A stretch of 64,000 bases of DNA from CAIWHR01 sp963734055 (GTDB lineage Bacteria > Pseudomonadota > Gammaproteobacteria > Burkholderiales > Casimicrobiaceae). Position 1 is the first letter of the stretch; each line of letters opens with the position of its first letter. A program made the translations under genes and the position numbers. Location of the stretch: NCBI GenBank assembly GCA_963734055.1, contig CAVTFQ010000003.1, forward strand, positions 124,001-188,000, given 5' to 3'. The notes under the pieces were generated by a model, which worked only from the letters and a program-made list of their open reading frames with translations, was not told where the DNA came from and made no database searches. Below are positions 1-7,942 of this stretch, piece after piece.

Positions 1-1
1 G

Positions 2-206
2 GCAGGACCGGCGGTGAACCCGCTGATCAAGATCATCAACATCGTCGCGCTGATGATCGTGCCGCTGATCGGCGCGTGGACGCTGGCCACGCCGCCGGCC
101 GTTCCCGTCGCGACGCCGGTCCCGGCGATAGTCGCGCCGGCGCCGGCCGACTGCCGCGACCCCGGCGCCCGCGGTCGAACCCGGCAAGGACGCCGCCAAG
201 AAATAG
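2..206 (+). CDS. hppA: C-terminal end of membrane-bound pyrophosphatase, frameshifted near the end
   Basis: Only the last part of the gene is in the window. The first residues read AGPAVNPLIKIINIVAL, the characteristic last transmembrane stretch of H+- or Na+-translocating pyrophosphatases, which couple pyrophosphate hydrolysis to ion pumping across the inner membrane. An Ala/Pro-rich tail follows. The frame then runs past the expected end. Removing one C from the CC at 147-148 restores a tail ending in EPGKDAAKK and a TAG stop at 204-206, right before a strong terminator. I infer a one-base insertion, real or from sequencing. The family call rests on a short segment but the motif is distinctive. 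Confidence 0.75.
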
Positions 207-226
207 GCTTCAACGGCTTCGATCCA

Positions 227-259
227 GGGCGACGGCGTCACGCGCCGTCGCCCTTTTTT
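227..259 (+). terminator. Rho-independent terminator of hppA
   Basis: An 11-bp perfect stem (GGGCGACGGCG at 227-237 with CGCCGTCGCCC at 243-253), a 5-base loop and six T residues at 254-259. It lies 20 bases after the inferred hppA stop. Confidence 0.93.
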
Positions 260-393
260 CATGGGGTCGGGCGCGCCTCCCGCTCGCCGCGCGAGCGTCG
301 GTCTTCTTTACATTCGCTGTGGGCGACAAGCCGTCCAAGGCAAAAAGATAGCTCAACTCAATGAATTAAAAAGGTAAAATGCCGTCGTCCCAC

Positions 394-409
394 CGGCACG
401 ACGCTTGCT
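394..409 (+). promoter_or_regulatory. Sigma-54 (-24/-12) promoter for PEP-CTERM gene 1
   Basis: CGGCACGACGCTTGCT matches the sigma-54 consensus TGGCACG-N4-TTGCW at every fixed position except the first. It lies 85 bases before the ATG at 494. PEP-CTERM genes in Zoogloea-type systems are known to need RpoN with the PrsK/PrsR pair, and that pair is encoded at 56-59.6 kb of this window. Confidence 0.8.
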
Positions 410-493
410 ACTTCAAGGTCAAACCACATAGTCGCCCCAGGGAGGGCGGATCGTGGGCCGAAGTACAACGCCAACATCCAGGGTGGGGTCCGC

Positions 494-1132
494 ATGACGA
501 CGATGAAGAAGCTGTTGACGGGGATCGCTGCGTGCGCGGCGCTCGCCGGTATAGGCTCCGCCCAGGCGCATGCCCTGCTCCTCACGGATTTCGTCGGTCC
601 GGGGGGTGCCTACCATCAAGGGGTGAATGTTTCGACGCCCGGCTACAGCGGCCAGGCCGGCGGCTTCGTCGGGACGTTCGACGGCAATCCGATCCAGGTC
701 TGGTGCTACGAGCTCTCGCAGAGCTTCTACTTCGGCGTTTCGTATTCCGACTACACGCTCGGAGTCCCCGGCAACGAGGGCCTGCTGAGCGCGCTGTTCC
801 AGGAAGCGTATGGCGACGCCCAGGCGAGCGCGCTCAACTCGGCGGCGTTCCAGCTCGCGATCTGGGAAATCCTGTACGACGGCGATTTGTCCCTCTATTC
901 GGGCACGTTCCATACGAACAGGGTCAACAATCCGACGGACCAGCAGGCGGAAACCTGGCTCGCCGGACTCGGCGGCTTCAGCGACAAGGGCGACATCATT
1001 CTCTACAGCAGCCCCGGGCACCAGGACTTCATCGGACGCAAGCCGCCCTCGGACGTCCCCGAGCCCGGCCCGCTCGCGTTGATCGGCGCCGGCCTCGTGG
1101 CGCTGCTCGTGTCGCGTCGGACGCGCGCATAG
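494..1132 (+). CDS. PEP-CTERM sorting-domain protein with putative Cys-Gln thioester domain
   Basis: A 212-residue exported protein. Residues 1-25 form a signal peptide (KKLL, hydrophobic run, AQA cleavage site). The C-terminus has VPEPGPLAL at about 188, a hydrophobic segment and SRRTRA, which is the PEP-CTERM signal cut by exosortase. The middle contains WCYELSQ with Cys71 and AAFQLAIWEILYD with Gln120. This pair resembles the C...(x)QxAIW signature of thioester (TED) domains, which form an internal Cys-Gln crosslink able to attach covalently to surfaces. The thioester reading is inference from motifs. The gene stands alone between a sigma-54 promoter and a terminator. It is probably a substrate of the XrtA encoded at 12.4 kb, ending up in the envelope or the exopolysaccharide matrix. 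Confidence 0.9.
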   Translation: MTTMKKLLTGIAACAALAGIGSAQAHALLLTDFVGPGGAYHQGVNVSTPGYSGQAGGFVGTFDGNPIQVWCYELSQSFYFGVSYSDYTLGVPGNEGLLSALFQEAYGDAQASALNSAAFQLAIWEILYDGDLSLYSGTFHTNRVNNPTDQQAETWLAGLGGFSDKGDIILYSSPGHQDFIGRKPPSDVPEPGPLALIGAGLVALLVSRRTRA

Positions 1133-1209
1133 TCGGATTACCGGGCTCCGCCTCCGCGGAGTCCGCGTCGTGGCAGGTGTAGGTGGGGATTCCTGTTCTT
1201 TTGCGTTTT

Positions 1210-1236
1210 GGCCGCATCTCCGGATGCGGCCTTTTT
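1210..1236 (+). terminator. Rho-independent terminator after PEP-CTERM gene 1
   Basis: A perfect 9-bp stem GGCCGCATC (1210-1218) and GATGCGGCC (1223-1231) with a TCCG tetraloop, followed by TTTTTCTT. It lies 78 bases after the stop codon. Confidence 0.93.
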
Positions 1237-1604
1237 CTTGTGGTCCGTGGTCGCGGACCTGAAGTGGCGCCAAAGGTCAGCGCATCGCGGCAAGATGCGC
1301 TGGGACTGCGCGACCCGGCGGTTGCCGGGATGGGTGGTCAGCGCTCACTTCAAGGCGATGGCGCCGCGCGATGACGGGGCCCTGTATCCGCTTCCAGCTT
1401 GGTCCGCTCGCGCCGCGGTCCCAGCCTGCGAGACGCGCCATCGTGACGGCAGGACCTGCGGAGTCGGGAGCGACGTGCACCGATCAGCGGTCGCGATCGC
1501 GATTTGCGCCGGTCCCGCAGCGGCGTTGGGTAGGCGGGCTCATTGGAGGCGCCAGCACTGTCTGCTCCCCCTACAGTGGAACGTGGGGGCTGCGAATGCG
1601 CAAC
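1237..1604. other. Intergenic stretch without recognisable gene
   Basis: About 370 bases between two facing terminators. Short open frames exist on both strands but none has a start context, family resemblance or signal peptide. No promoter or repeat was recognised. Confidence 0.5.
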
Positions 1605-1627
1605 AAAAACCCCGCCACGCGGGCGGG
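1605..1627 (-). terminator. Rho-independent terminator of PEP-CTERM gene 2 (minus strand)
   Basis: On the minus strand the stem CCCGCC / GGCGGG (1627-1622 with 1616-1611) is followed by a run of T residues, the complement of AAAAA at 1605-1609. It lies just beyond the end of the minus-strand PEP-CTERM gene. Confidence 0.85.
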
Positions 1628-1650
1628 TAGATGTGAGCGATGAGTTGTAG

Positions 1651-2205
1651 TCAAACGGCGGCGGCGCGCAAAGCCGAGACCGACAAGGCCAAGTCCCAAG
1701 CCGATGCCGGGCCGGGCGCGCGACGCGGGCTCCGGCATGCCAGCGCCTGCCGCGTAAATGTGTTCGTGGCACCGGTGAGGAAGCCACCTGCCGCAACGTC
1801 AATGTGTCTTGGCAGGTGCCATTGACACTCGCAACTCAAAGCCCCTGGAATGGGCGCCGAATCGACAAGGACGGTGAACGTAAATCCGTCGATGACGATG
1901 ATCACAGGGGTGCCAACGGGTCCAAAGGTCCATCCGCTCATGCTGGCGAGCACGCCCACGGCACACGAATCTGTACCGGACGCATCAAAGGTTCCCGTGC
2001 AACCAAACGGAATCCCGGACGCTTGCGGAGCGATTGCCGTCATCCCGGACACGATGCTGGTGGCGCCCGGCCCCGGGAGACTCGCCGGAGTGAGACCGTC
2101 GGTAACGCTGATTGAGCCGAGGATCGGTACCGCCTGCGCGGGCGCAGCAACGAGCGCCAACGCCACGGTTCCCGCTGCGGTGAAGAACTTCAACAGTTTC
2201 AACAT
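1651..2205 (-). CDS. PEP-CTERM protein with its sorting tail in another reading frame
   Basis: The frame from the ATG at 2205 starts with a clear signal peptide (MLKLLKFFTAAGTVALALVAAPAQA), followed by about 115 residues rich in Gly, Thr and Ser with a Cys pair. Its written C-terminus (CRSPRRAPGPASAWDLALS) is not a sorting signal. The same DNA from 1738 downward in another frame reads MPEPAS, a Gly/Leu-rich hydrophobic stretch (GIGLGLGLVGLGF) and ARRRR, a recognisable if weak PEP-CTERM tail. The stop at 1651-1653 is back in the upstream frame, so two small indels are implied. Either the gene is decaying or the sequence has errors. An upstream sigma-54 site and a good terminator argue that it is, or recently was, functional. 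Confidence 0.75.
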   Translation of the reverse strand: MLKLLKFFTAAGTVALALVAAPAQAVPILGSISVTDGLTPASLPGPGATSIVSGMTAIAPQASGIPFGCTGTFDASGTDSCAVGVLASMSGWTFGPVGTPVIIVIDGFTFTVLVDSAPIPGALSCECQWHLPRHIDVAAGGFLTGATNTFTRQALACRSPRRAPGPASAWDLALSVSALRAAAV

Positions 2206-2267
2206 GGCGGCCCCAAGAGAGTTTTTACCGATATCGCCCAAGCACGAACATCTGGTGGGTTACAACT

Positions 2268-2283
2268 AGCATCGCCCATGCCA
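2268..2283 (-). promoter_or_regulatory. Sigma-54 promoter for PEP-CTERM gene 2 (minus strand)
   Basis: On the minus strand TGGCATGGGCGATGCT fits TGGCACG-N4-TTGCW at all but two fixed positions. It keeps the GG and GC doublets at the correct spacing and lies 62 bases upstream of the ATG at 2205. It parallels the site upstream of the first PEP-CTERM gene. Confidence 0.6.
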
Positions 2284-2815
2284 GGCAGAGAAAGTGGCTA
2301 AAAAACAAATACAACCGAAAGTCATCAGCATCGGACGGGACCGGAGTGTAAAATTATTCGACAACGTCATTGACTGGCCGAAGCCCGCTTTTGCCGCAAA
2401 TGCCAACGGTCACAAAGCAAGCGATTTGAGAGCACGCTGTTTGGCCGATCGAGGGCGGGACGGCACGTCTGCGCCTCGCGCCGCCGAGAGGCTCTTGCCT
2501 GCCGTCGGCGGCGTGTCGATGTGTTGTGCCGCGGGGTCCTGCGGGGAGGACACCTGAAGAAATTTTCGACGTGGTATCCGGGCTTGACGCCGGGGGCCGG
2601 GCTGACCCCGCTCCGCTGTACGCGCAAGAGGACGCAAGTCGGGCTGGCGCTCGCTAACGTTGACACTGCGTATCGTACAAAGATGGATCCTTCGAAACTG
2701 CCTTTCGCTGACGATCACATGGGCATGAACCTTGTCTGAATCGGCGCGTCACGGCGCGCGACGCACTTCGACGGTGTTAACATCATCCGTCTTCGCCGCG
2801 TCACGAGGAGGAAGC
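2284..2815. other. Intergenic region before the export operon
   Basis: About 530 bases separate the minus-strand PEP-CTERM promoter from the first core gene. The first 150 bases are AT-richer than the surroundings, as expected for an upstream regulatory region. TTGACA at 2660-2665 could be a -35 element for the operon, but the hexamer 17 bases later (ATGGAT) is a poor -10. No convincing gene. Confidence 0.35.
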
Positions 2816-3457
2816 ATGTCCGGAATCTCGATCCACTTCGCCGCGGGGGCGACGCAAGCCGCCAAGCGCGCGGCGCTCGCCCTTCTCGCACTGGCCGCAG
2901 CCGGCTGCGCTGGCCCTGCTTACCCGCCCGCGCCGCGCGACGCTTCGACGTCCGACTACGAGTACGTGATCGGACCGCTCGACACGGTCAACATCATCGT
3001 CTGGCGCAACCCGGAGCTGTCGATGACCGTCCCCGTGCGCCCGGACGGCAAGGTGACCACGCCGCTGGTCGACGATCTTCCGGCGCTCGGCAAGACGCCG
3101 ACTGCGCTCGCCCGCGACATCGAAAAGGCCCTCGGCAAGTACATTCGCGACCCGGTCGTCACGGTCGTGGTGACGACGTTCATCGGGCCGTCGAGCGAGC
3201 AGATCCGCGTCATCGGCGAGGCCGCGAAGCCGCAGATCCTCGCGTTTCGCCAACACATGACACTCCTCGACGTGATGATCGCCGTCGGCGGGCTCACCGA
3301 TTTCGCCGACGGCAACAAGGCGACCATCTACCGCGTCGCCGAAAAAGGGCAGTCGTACAGCGTGCGCGTGCAGGACCTGGTCAAGCGCGGCGACATCTCG
3401 GCCAACGTCGACATGCGCCCGGGCGACATCCTGATCATTCCCCAGAGCTGGTTCTGA
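2816..3457 (+). CDS. Polysaccharide export outer-membrane lipoprotein (OPX, EpsE/Wza-like), XrtA-associated
   Basis: The ATG at 2816 follows the strong ribosome site GAGGAGGAAG. The N-terminus is a lipoprotein signal ending in the lipobox LAAAGC. It is followed by a polysaccharide-export domain (YEYVIGPLDTVNIIVWRNPELS, then VRPDGKVTTPLVDDLPALGKT) and a SLBB-type segment (VIGEAAKPQILAFRQHMTLLDVMIAVGGLT), ending with RPGDILIIPQSWF. At about 213 residues it is a short OPX protein without the long C-terminal barrel helix of E. coli Wza, as is usual in EpsH-type loci, where the separate barrel protein downstream probably completes the channel. It is the first gene of the core operon; the chain-length gene follows after 46 bases. 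Confidence 0.95.
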   Translation: MSGISIHFAAGATQAAKRAALALLALAAAGCAGPAYPPAPRDASTSDYEYVIGPLDTVNIIVWRNPELSMTVPVRPDGKVTTPLVDDLPALGKTPTALARDIEKALGKYIRDPVVTVVVTTFIGPSSEQIRVIGEAAKPQILAFRQHMTLLDVMIAVGGLTDFADGNKATIYRVAEKGQSYSVRVQDLVKRGDISANVDMRPGDILIIPQSWF

Positions 3458-3503
3458 CGCGCCGCGCGCGTCCGCATTTCACTCCGGCAGACGGGCAGGT
3501 ACC

Positions 3504-5066
3504 GTGAACGAGCTGATTCAACGGGTTCTCGCAACCCTCCGTGGCATGTGGCACCGGCGCTGGATCGGGCTGGCCGCGGCCTGGGTCGCGGCGATCGTCT
3601 CCGTGGTCGTCGCGTACCGGATACCGGAGAGGTACGAGGCGAGCGCCCGCGTCTACGTCGACACGCAGTCGCTTCTGCGTCCCGTGATGGCGGGCCTCGC
3701 CATCCAGCCCAATCTCGACCAGCAGGTCTCGCTGATGAGCCGGACGCTGATCAGCCGCCCGAACGTCGAGAAGCTGATCCGCATGGCCGATCTCGACCTT
3801 CGCGTCACGACCAACGCGGAGCGGGATGAACTGATCGACCACCTGATGAAGACGGTTCAGCTCGCCGGCAACGTGTCGACGAACCTCTACCTGATCTCCT
3901 ATCGCGACACCAACCCCGACAAGGCCAAAAAGGTCGTCTCGTCGCTGCTCACCATCTTCGTCGAGTCGAGCCTGGGCGACAAGCGGCAGGATACGCGCGC
4001 CGCGGTCAAGTTCCTCGACGAGCAGATCAAGCGCTACGAGGAGAGCCTGCAGGCTGCGGAAAACCGGCTCAAGCAATTCAAGCTCAAGTACCTGGGCGTG
4101 CCGGGGCAGGGTGGCGGCCAGGATTTCTTCAGCCGGATCGCGAAGCTCTCCGACGACATCGAGGCGGCCCGGCTCGAGCTGCGTGCCGCCGAGGAGTCGA
4201 GAGACGCCTACAAGCGCGACCTCGCCGGCGAGGCGCCGACGTTCCTGCCGGAGCCGCGCAGCACCGCTGCGACGGTCGCCGTCCCCGAGATCGATGCGCG
4301 CATCGCAGCGCAGAAGGCCAAGCTCGACGAGCTCCTGCGGACATTCACCGACCAGCACCCGGATGTCGTCGGCACGCGGCGCGTGATCGAGCAGCTCGAG
4401 GCACAGAGGAAGCAGGAGGTCGAGGCCCTTCGGAAGGCCAACCCCGGGACCACGCAGTCGGTCGAGGCGCCGGAGCGCAACCCCGTGTTTCAGCAAATGC
4501 GCGTGTCGCTGTCCGACGCCGAGGCGAACGTCGCGGCGCTTCGCGCGCGACTCGCGTCGCTCGAGGGTCAGTACCAGAAGCTCAAGGCGACCGCGCGCAT
4601 GGTGCCGGAGGTCGAAGCAGAGCTCGCGCAGCTCAACCGCGACTACGATGTGCAGAAGAAGACCTATGGCGACCTGCTCGCCCGGCGGGAGGCCGCGGCG
4701 ATGGGCGTCGACGTGCAGGACACGGGAGGCACGCAGTTCCGGGTCATCGATCCGCCGCGCGTGTCGCCGCAGGCGGTGCCGCCGACGCGGATGACGCTGC
4801 TCGCGGCCGCCTTCCTGATCACGCTGCTCGTCGGCGTGGCGGCGAGCTTCGTCGCGAACGAAATCATGCCGACATACCACGACCCGCGCTCGCTGCGCGA
4901 AACGACGAAGCGTCCGATCCTGGGCGCGGTGTCGATGCTGTCCAACCCGCGGATCGATCGCCTGCGCCGGCGCAGGACATGGCTGTTCGCAGGCGGAGCG
5001 AGTGGGCTGATCGCGTCGTTCGTCGCGGTCCTGGCGATCGCCTTTCTCTCCGTCCGCGTGGCGTGA
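3504..5066 (+). CDS. XrtA-system polysaccharide chain-length determinant (Wzz/GNVR family)
   Basis: A 520-residue inner-membrane protein. It has an N-terminal transmembrane segment (about 20-40, LAAAWVAAIVSVVVAYRIPERYEA), a Wzz domain with the usual YEASARVYVDTQSLL, and a long periplasmic coiled-coil region (about 165-375, rich in Glu/Arg/Lys). A GNVR-type segment (PEVEAELAQLNRDYDVQKKTYGDLLARRE, then RVIDPPRVSPQAVPP) precedes a second membrane helix (about 427-447), and there is a further C-terminal membrane segment. Such proteins set polymer length and bridge the tyrosine kinase to the export channel. The start at GTG 3504 follows an acceptable ribosome site. The kinase gene follows after 10 bases. 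Confidence 0.95.
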   Translation: MNELIQRVLATLRGMWHRRWIGLAAAWVAAIVSVVVAYRIPERYEASARVYVDTQSLLRPVMAGLAIQPNLDQQVSLMSRTLISRPNVEKLIRMADLDLRVTTNAERDELIDHLMKTVQLAGNVSTNLYLISYRDTNPDKAKKVVSSLLTIFVESSLGDKRQDTRAAVKFLDEQIKRYEESLQAAENRLKQFKLKYLGVPGQGGGQDFFSRIAKLSDDIEAARLELRAAEESRDAYKRDLAGEAPTFLPEPRSTAATVAVPEIDARIAAQKAKLDELLRTFTDQHPDVVGTRRVIEQLEAQRKQEVEALRKANPGTTQSVEAPERNPVFQQMRVSLSDAEANVAALRARLASLEGQYQKLKATARMVPEVEAELAQLNRDYDVQKKTYGDLLARREAAAMGVDVQDTGGTQFRVIDPPRVSPQAVPPTRMTLLAAAFLITLLVGVAASFVANEIMPTYHDPRSLRETTKRPILGAVSMLSNPRIDRLRRRRTWLFAGGASGLIASFVAVLAIAFLSVRVA

Positions 5067-5076
5067 GGACCGCGCG

Positions 5077-6072
5077 ATGAGCCTGATCGAACAGGCCGCC
5101 CGGCGGCTCGAGGAATTGCGGAAGGCGGGGGCGCAGCTGCCGGAAGGTTCGGCGCCGACGGCGGGAGAGGCGACGGGCCTCCGGACCGATGGCGATGTCG
5201 TGCCCACCCCCGAAGCCGTCGCGGACGCCATCGCCGCGCAAGTCCACGTCGCCGCCGGAGTCGCGCCGGAGCGGGCGGCGCTGCCCCCGGTGCTCGGCGG
5301 CAGACCCGGCGACGGCACGCCGTTCGCGCCGCGGGTCGGGCGGAGCGTCGACATCGACGTCGATCGCCTCCGGGAACTCGGGTTCGTCACGCCCGACGCG
5401 CCGACGGCGCAGATTGCCGACGAATTCCGCGTGATCAAGCGGCCGATCATTCGTAACGCGCGTGCCGCGGCCGTGGCGCGGTCCCGTCCGACGAATCTCG
5501 TCATGGTGACGAGTGCGCTCCCGGGCGAAGGCAAGACCTTCACCGCAACCAATCTCGCGATCAGCGTGGCGATGGAGCTCGACAGCTCGGTACTGCTGGT
5601 CGACGGCGACGTCGCGCACCCGGCGCTGCCGGACCTTCTGGGGGTGCCGTCCTCGCCCGGCCTGCTCGACCTCCTGACCGAAGGCCGGGTCGACGTGGCC
5701 GATGCGCTGGTCAAGACGAACATCGACAAGCTCACCGTCCTCCCGGCCGGCTCGCGTCACCGCCGCGCGACCGAGCTCCTCGCGAGCGAGCAGATGGCGA
5801 GCCTGTTGCGCGAGCTCGCCACGCGGTATCGGGACCGGATCGTCATCTTCGATTCGCCGCCGCTGCTCGCTACGACCGAAGCGCGCGTCCTCGCGACCCA
5901 CATGGGACAGATCATCGTCGTCGTCGCGGCCAACGCGACCTCGCAGCGCGCCGTCGACCAGGCGCTCTCCACGATCGAAAACTGCGAGATCGTGCTGATG
6001 ATGTTGAACAAGGTCACTACGAGCGAGGTCGGCAGCTACTACGGTCTGTACCGGGATGCGGAAGCACCCTAG
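5077..6072 (+). CDS. XrtA-associated tyrosine autokinase (BY-kinase)
   Basis: A 331-residue cytoplasmic kinase of the CpsD/CapB/Wzc type. A Walker A motif ALPGEGKT lies at about 147-154, and Walker A' (SVLLVDGDVAHP) at about 171-182. A Walker B-like IVIFDSPP and a C-terminal tyrosine cluster (GSYYGLY) follow, the latter being the autophosphorylation site. The first 110 residues are a low-complexity linker. The partner membrane activator is the Wzz protein just upstream. Cycles of phosphorylation are known to control polymerisation and export in this family. The next gene starts 17 bases before this stop, so the two are translationally coupled. Confidence 0.95.
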   Translation: MSLIEQAARRLEELRKAGAQLPEGSAPTAGEATGLRTDGDVVPTPEAVADAIAAQVHVAAGVAPERAALPPVLGGRPGDGTPFAPRVGRSVDIDVDRLRELGFVTPDAPTAQIADEFRVIKRPIIRNARAAAVARSRPTNLVMVTSALPGEGKTFTATNLAISVAMELDSSVLLVDGDVAHPALPDLLGVPSSPGLLDLLTEGRVDVADALVKTNIDKLTVLPAGSRHRRATELLASEQMASLLRELATRYRDRIVIFDSPPLLATTEARVLATHMGQIIVVVAANATSQRAVDQALSTIENCEIVLMMLNKVTTSEVGSYYGLYRDAEAP

Positions 6073-7657
6073 CCGAACGGACCCCGCCGGCAGCCGCCGA
6101 CGGTGCGTGCGGCTCGAGAGGCCGGCGGTCATCGCGTGCGTCGCGGCGGCCTTGCAGTCGGCCGGATCGGCCGCGGTGGCGGAGACCTGGCATCTCGTGC
6201 CGTCGATCGGGCTCGACGAGACGTTGACGAACAACGTCAACCTGACGGCGTCGGAGTTTGCGCGGGGCGATCTCGTGACCGTGATCACGCCGCGCCTGCT
6301 GATCGACCACGAGGCCGCCCGGACCTCGCTCCACGGCTTCGTCGCCGCGCCGATCGCGCTGTACGCGAAAACGGGCGCGGAAAACAACTACATCTACCCG
6401 TCGGCCAATCTCCTCGGGAACCTCGATCTCTACGAGAAGTTCTTTCGGGTCGAGGCGGCGATCAACGCCACCCAACAGTTCCTGAACCCGTTCGGCCCGC
6501 AGCCGGTCTCGATTGCCAGCGCCACCACCAACCGGTATACGGCGACGTCGTACCGGGTCAGCCCCTACATCCAGGGCACGGCGCCAGGCGACATCAAGTA
6601 CCACCTGCGCAACGACAATACCTGGACGACGCTGAGCGGGGCGCCGATCTCGACCCTGAACGCGTTCTACGACGCGTGGAACGGCAGCATCGAGGGCCCC
6701 GTCCGGAGGTTCGGCTGGGCAGTCGAAGGGAACTGGAACGAGGTCAAATTCGCCGATCAGCAGCCGCAGATCTCGGAGCTCGCGCGGGCGAAGCCCATCT
6801 GGCAGGCCGATCCTCAGTTGCGCTTCAACGCCGCGGGCGGCTACGAGAACAACCGGTTCCCGTTCGTCACGTACAACGGGCCGATCTACGGCGGCGGCTT
6901 CGAGTGGACACCGACCGAGCGCATGAACGTCGTCGGCAACTACGAGCACCGCTACTTCGGGTCGTCCTACCTGTTCACCTTCGACAACCGCACGCCGCTG
7001 TCGGCGGCCAGCATCTCGGTGTCGCGCAACGTCACGAGCTATCCACAACAGTTGTTCACGCTTCCGCCGACCGGAAGCGTGGAGGCGCTCCTGTACCTGA
7101 TGTTCGCTACGCGCATCCCGGATCCGGCCGCGCGTCTCGCGTTCGTGCGCCAGTTCATTTCGGACGGCGGGCTGCCCGAGTCGCTGTCGAGCGCCGTTCC
7201 GATCTACACGCAGCAGATCAGCCTCCAGGAGCGCGCCACCGGGACTTTCGGGCTGCTCGGCGCGCGCAACAGTGTCTTCCTGAACGTGTTCTGGCTCCGG
7301 CAGGTGCCGATTGCCGGTTCCGGCATTCCGTTGCCCTCATTCCTGTTCGCCTACAACAACAATACGCAATCCGGCGGCTCCCTCGCCTGGAGCCACAAGC
7401 TCACGCCGCTCGTCTCGCTCGACGCGACGCTGACCTTGCTCCGGACCGTCGCGAACCAGTCGAATCCCGACGTCGCGATTTCGGTGAAGCCGAAGACCGA
7501 CCAGGGGACGGCACGCCTCACGGTGTCGGCGCCGCTGTCGCCCCACACGACGGTCTATGCCGGCGCGCGCTACCAGAAGTCGCGCGGCTACCAAGGGTCC
7601 AGCAACGACTACGAGGAAGTCGCCGGCATCGCCGGAATCAACTACACGTTCAAGTGA
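6056..7657 (+). CDS. XrtA/PEP-CTERM-associated outer-membrane beta-barrel protein
   Basis: A 533-residue protein. After a positively charged start and a short hydrophobic signal (ACVAAALQSAGSAAVAETW), it has alternating-polarity strands with aromatic girdle residues throughout and ends in the pattern GINYTFK, typical of outer-membrane barrels. Position and length match the family found only in EpsH-type exopolysaccharide loci (about 450-550 residues), where it probably forms the outer-membrane conduit for the short OPX lipoprotein. It overlaps the kinase gene by 17 bases. It is followed by a 282-bp inverted-repeat element rather than directly by the ATPase gene. Confidence 0.9.
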   Translation: MRKHPSRTDPAGSRRRCVRLERPAVIACVAAALQSAGSAAVAETWHLVPSIGLDETLTNNVNLTASEFARGDLVTVITPRLLIDHEAARTSLHGFVAAPIALYAKTGAENNYIYPSANLLGNLDLYEKFFRVEAAINATQQFLNPFGPQPVSIASATTNRYTATSYRVSPYIQGTAPGDIKYHLRNDNTWTTLSGAPISTLNAFYDAWNGSIEGPVRRFGWAVEGNWNEVKFADQQPQISELARAKPIWQADPQLRFNAAGGYENNRFPFVTYNGPIYGGGFEWTPTERMNVVGNYEHRYFGSSYLFTFDNRTPLSAASISVSRNVTSYPQQLFTLPPTGSVEALLYLMFATRIPDPAARLAFVRQFISDGGLPESLSSAVPIYTQQISLQERATGTFGLLGARNSVFLNVFWLRQVPIAGSGIPLPSFLFAYNNNTQSGGSLAWSHKLTPLVSLDATLTLLRTVANQSNPDVAISVKPKTDQGTARLTVSAPLSPHTTVYAGARYQKSRGYQGSSNDYEEVAGIAGINYTFK

Positions 7658-7660
7658 CCC

Positions 7661-7942
7661 GGGGCCCGTTCACACCATGTCCACAAGTGCGTTGCACGGC
7701 CGAAATGCCCTTGAGCGAGGCGCAAAACGAAGCCGGGCCGGCTGCCCGGCGAGGCTTTGCAACGAAGCGCAGCGGCATTTCGGCAGCAACCCGAAGGGAA
7801 CGGGCGCCCTGGGGCGCCACTCTTCGTTGCTCTCTCTCGCGAGAGACGTCCGGTCTGCGCGTCCTCATTTGGCAGGCCCGGCGCCTCGACTGGCGCCCCG
7901 GGCCATCTGTTCGCACATGCGGACATGATGTGAGCAGGCCCC
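7661..7942. repeat. 282-bp MITE-like element with 31-bp terminal inverted repeats
   Basis: The two ends (7661-7691 and 7912-7942) are inverted copies that match at 26 of 31 positions; both begin GGGGCC when read inward. The interior is built of further palindromes: CCGAAATGCC (7700-7709) with GGCATTTCGG (7774-7783), a TCTCTCGCGAGAGA palindrome near 7834, and a GC-rich arm pair near 7875-7903. There is no open frame with family resemblance. It lies exactly between the barrel stop and the ATG of the ATPase gene, so the ribosome site of that gene is inside the element. No clear target duplication is seen. Confidence 0.75.

Noticed and set aside
2660..2688. Sigma-70 promoter with TTGACA before the export operon
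   Set aside because: The -35 is perfect but the hexamer 17 bases downstream is ATGGAT, too weak to call.
3435..5735. Long minus-strand open frame opposite the chain-length and kinase genes
   Set aside because: It is the low-complexity Arg/Ala/Leu shadow typical of GC-rich coding DNA; the plus strand holds clear family members.
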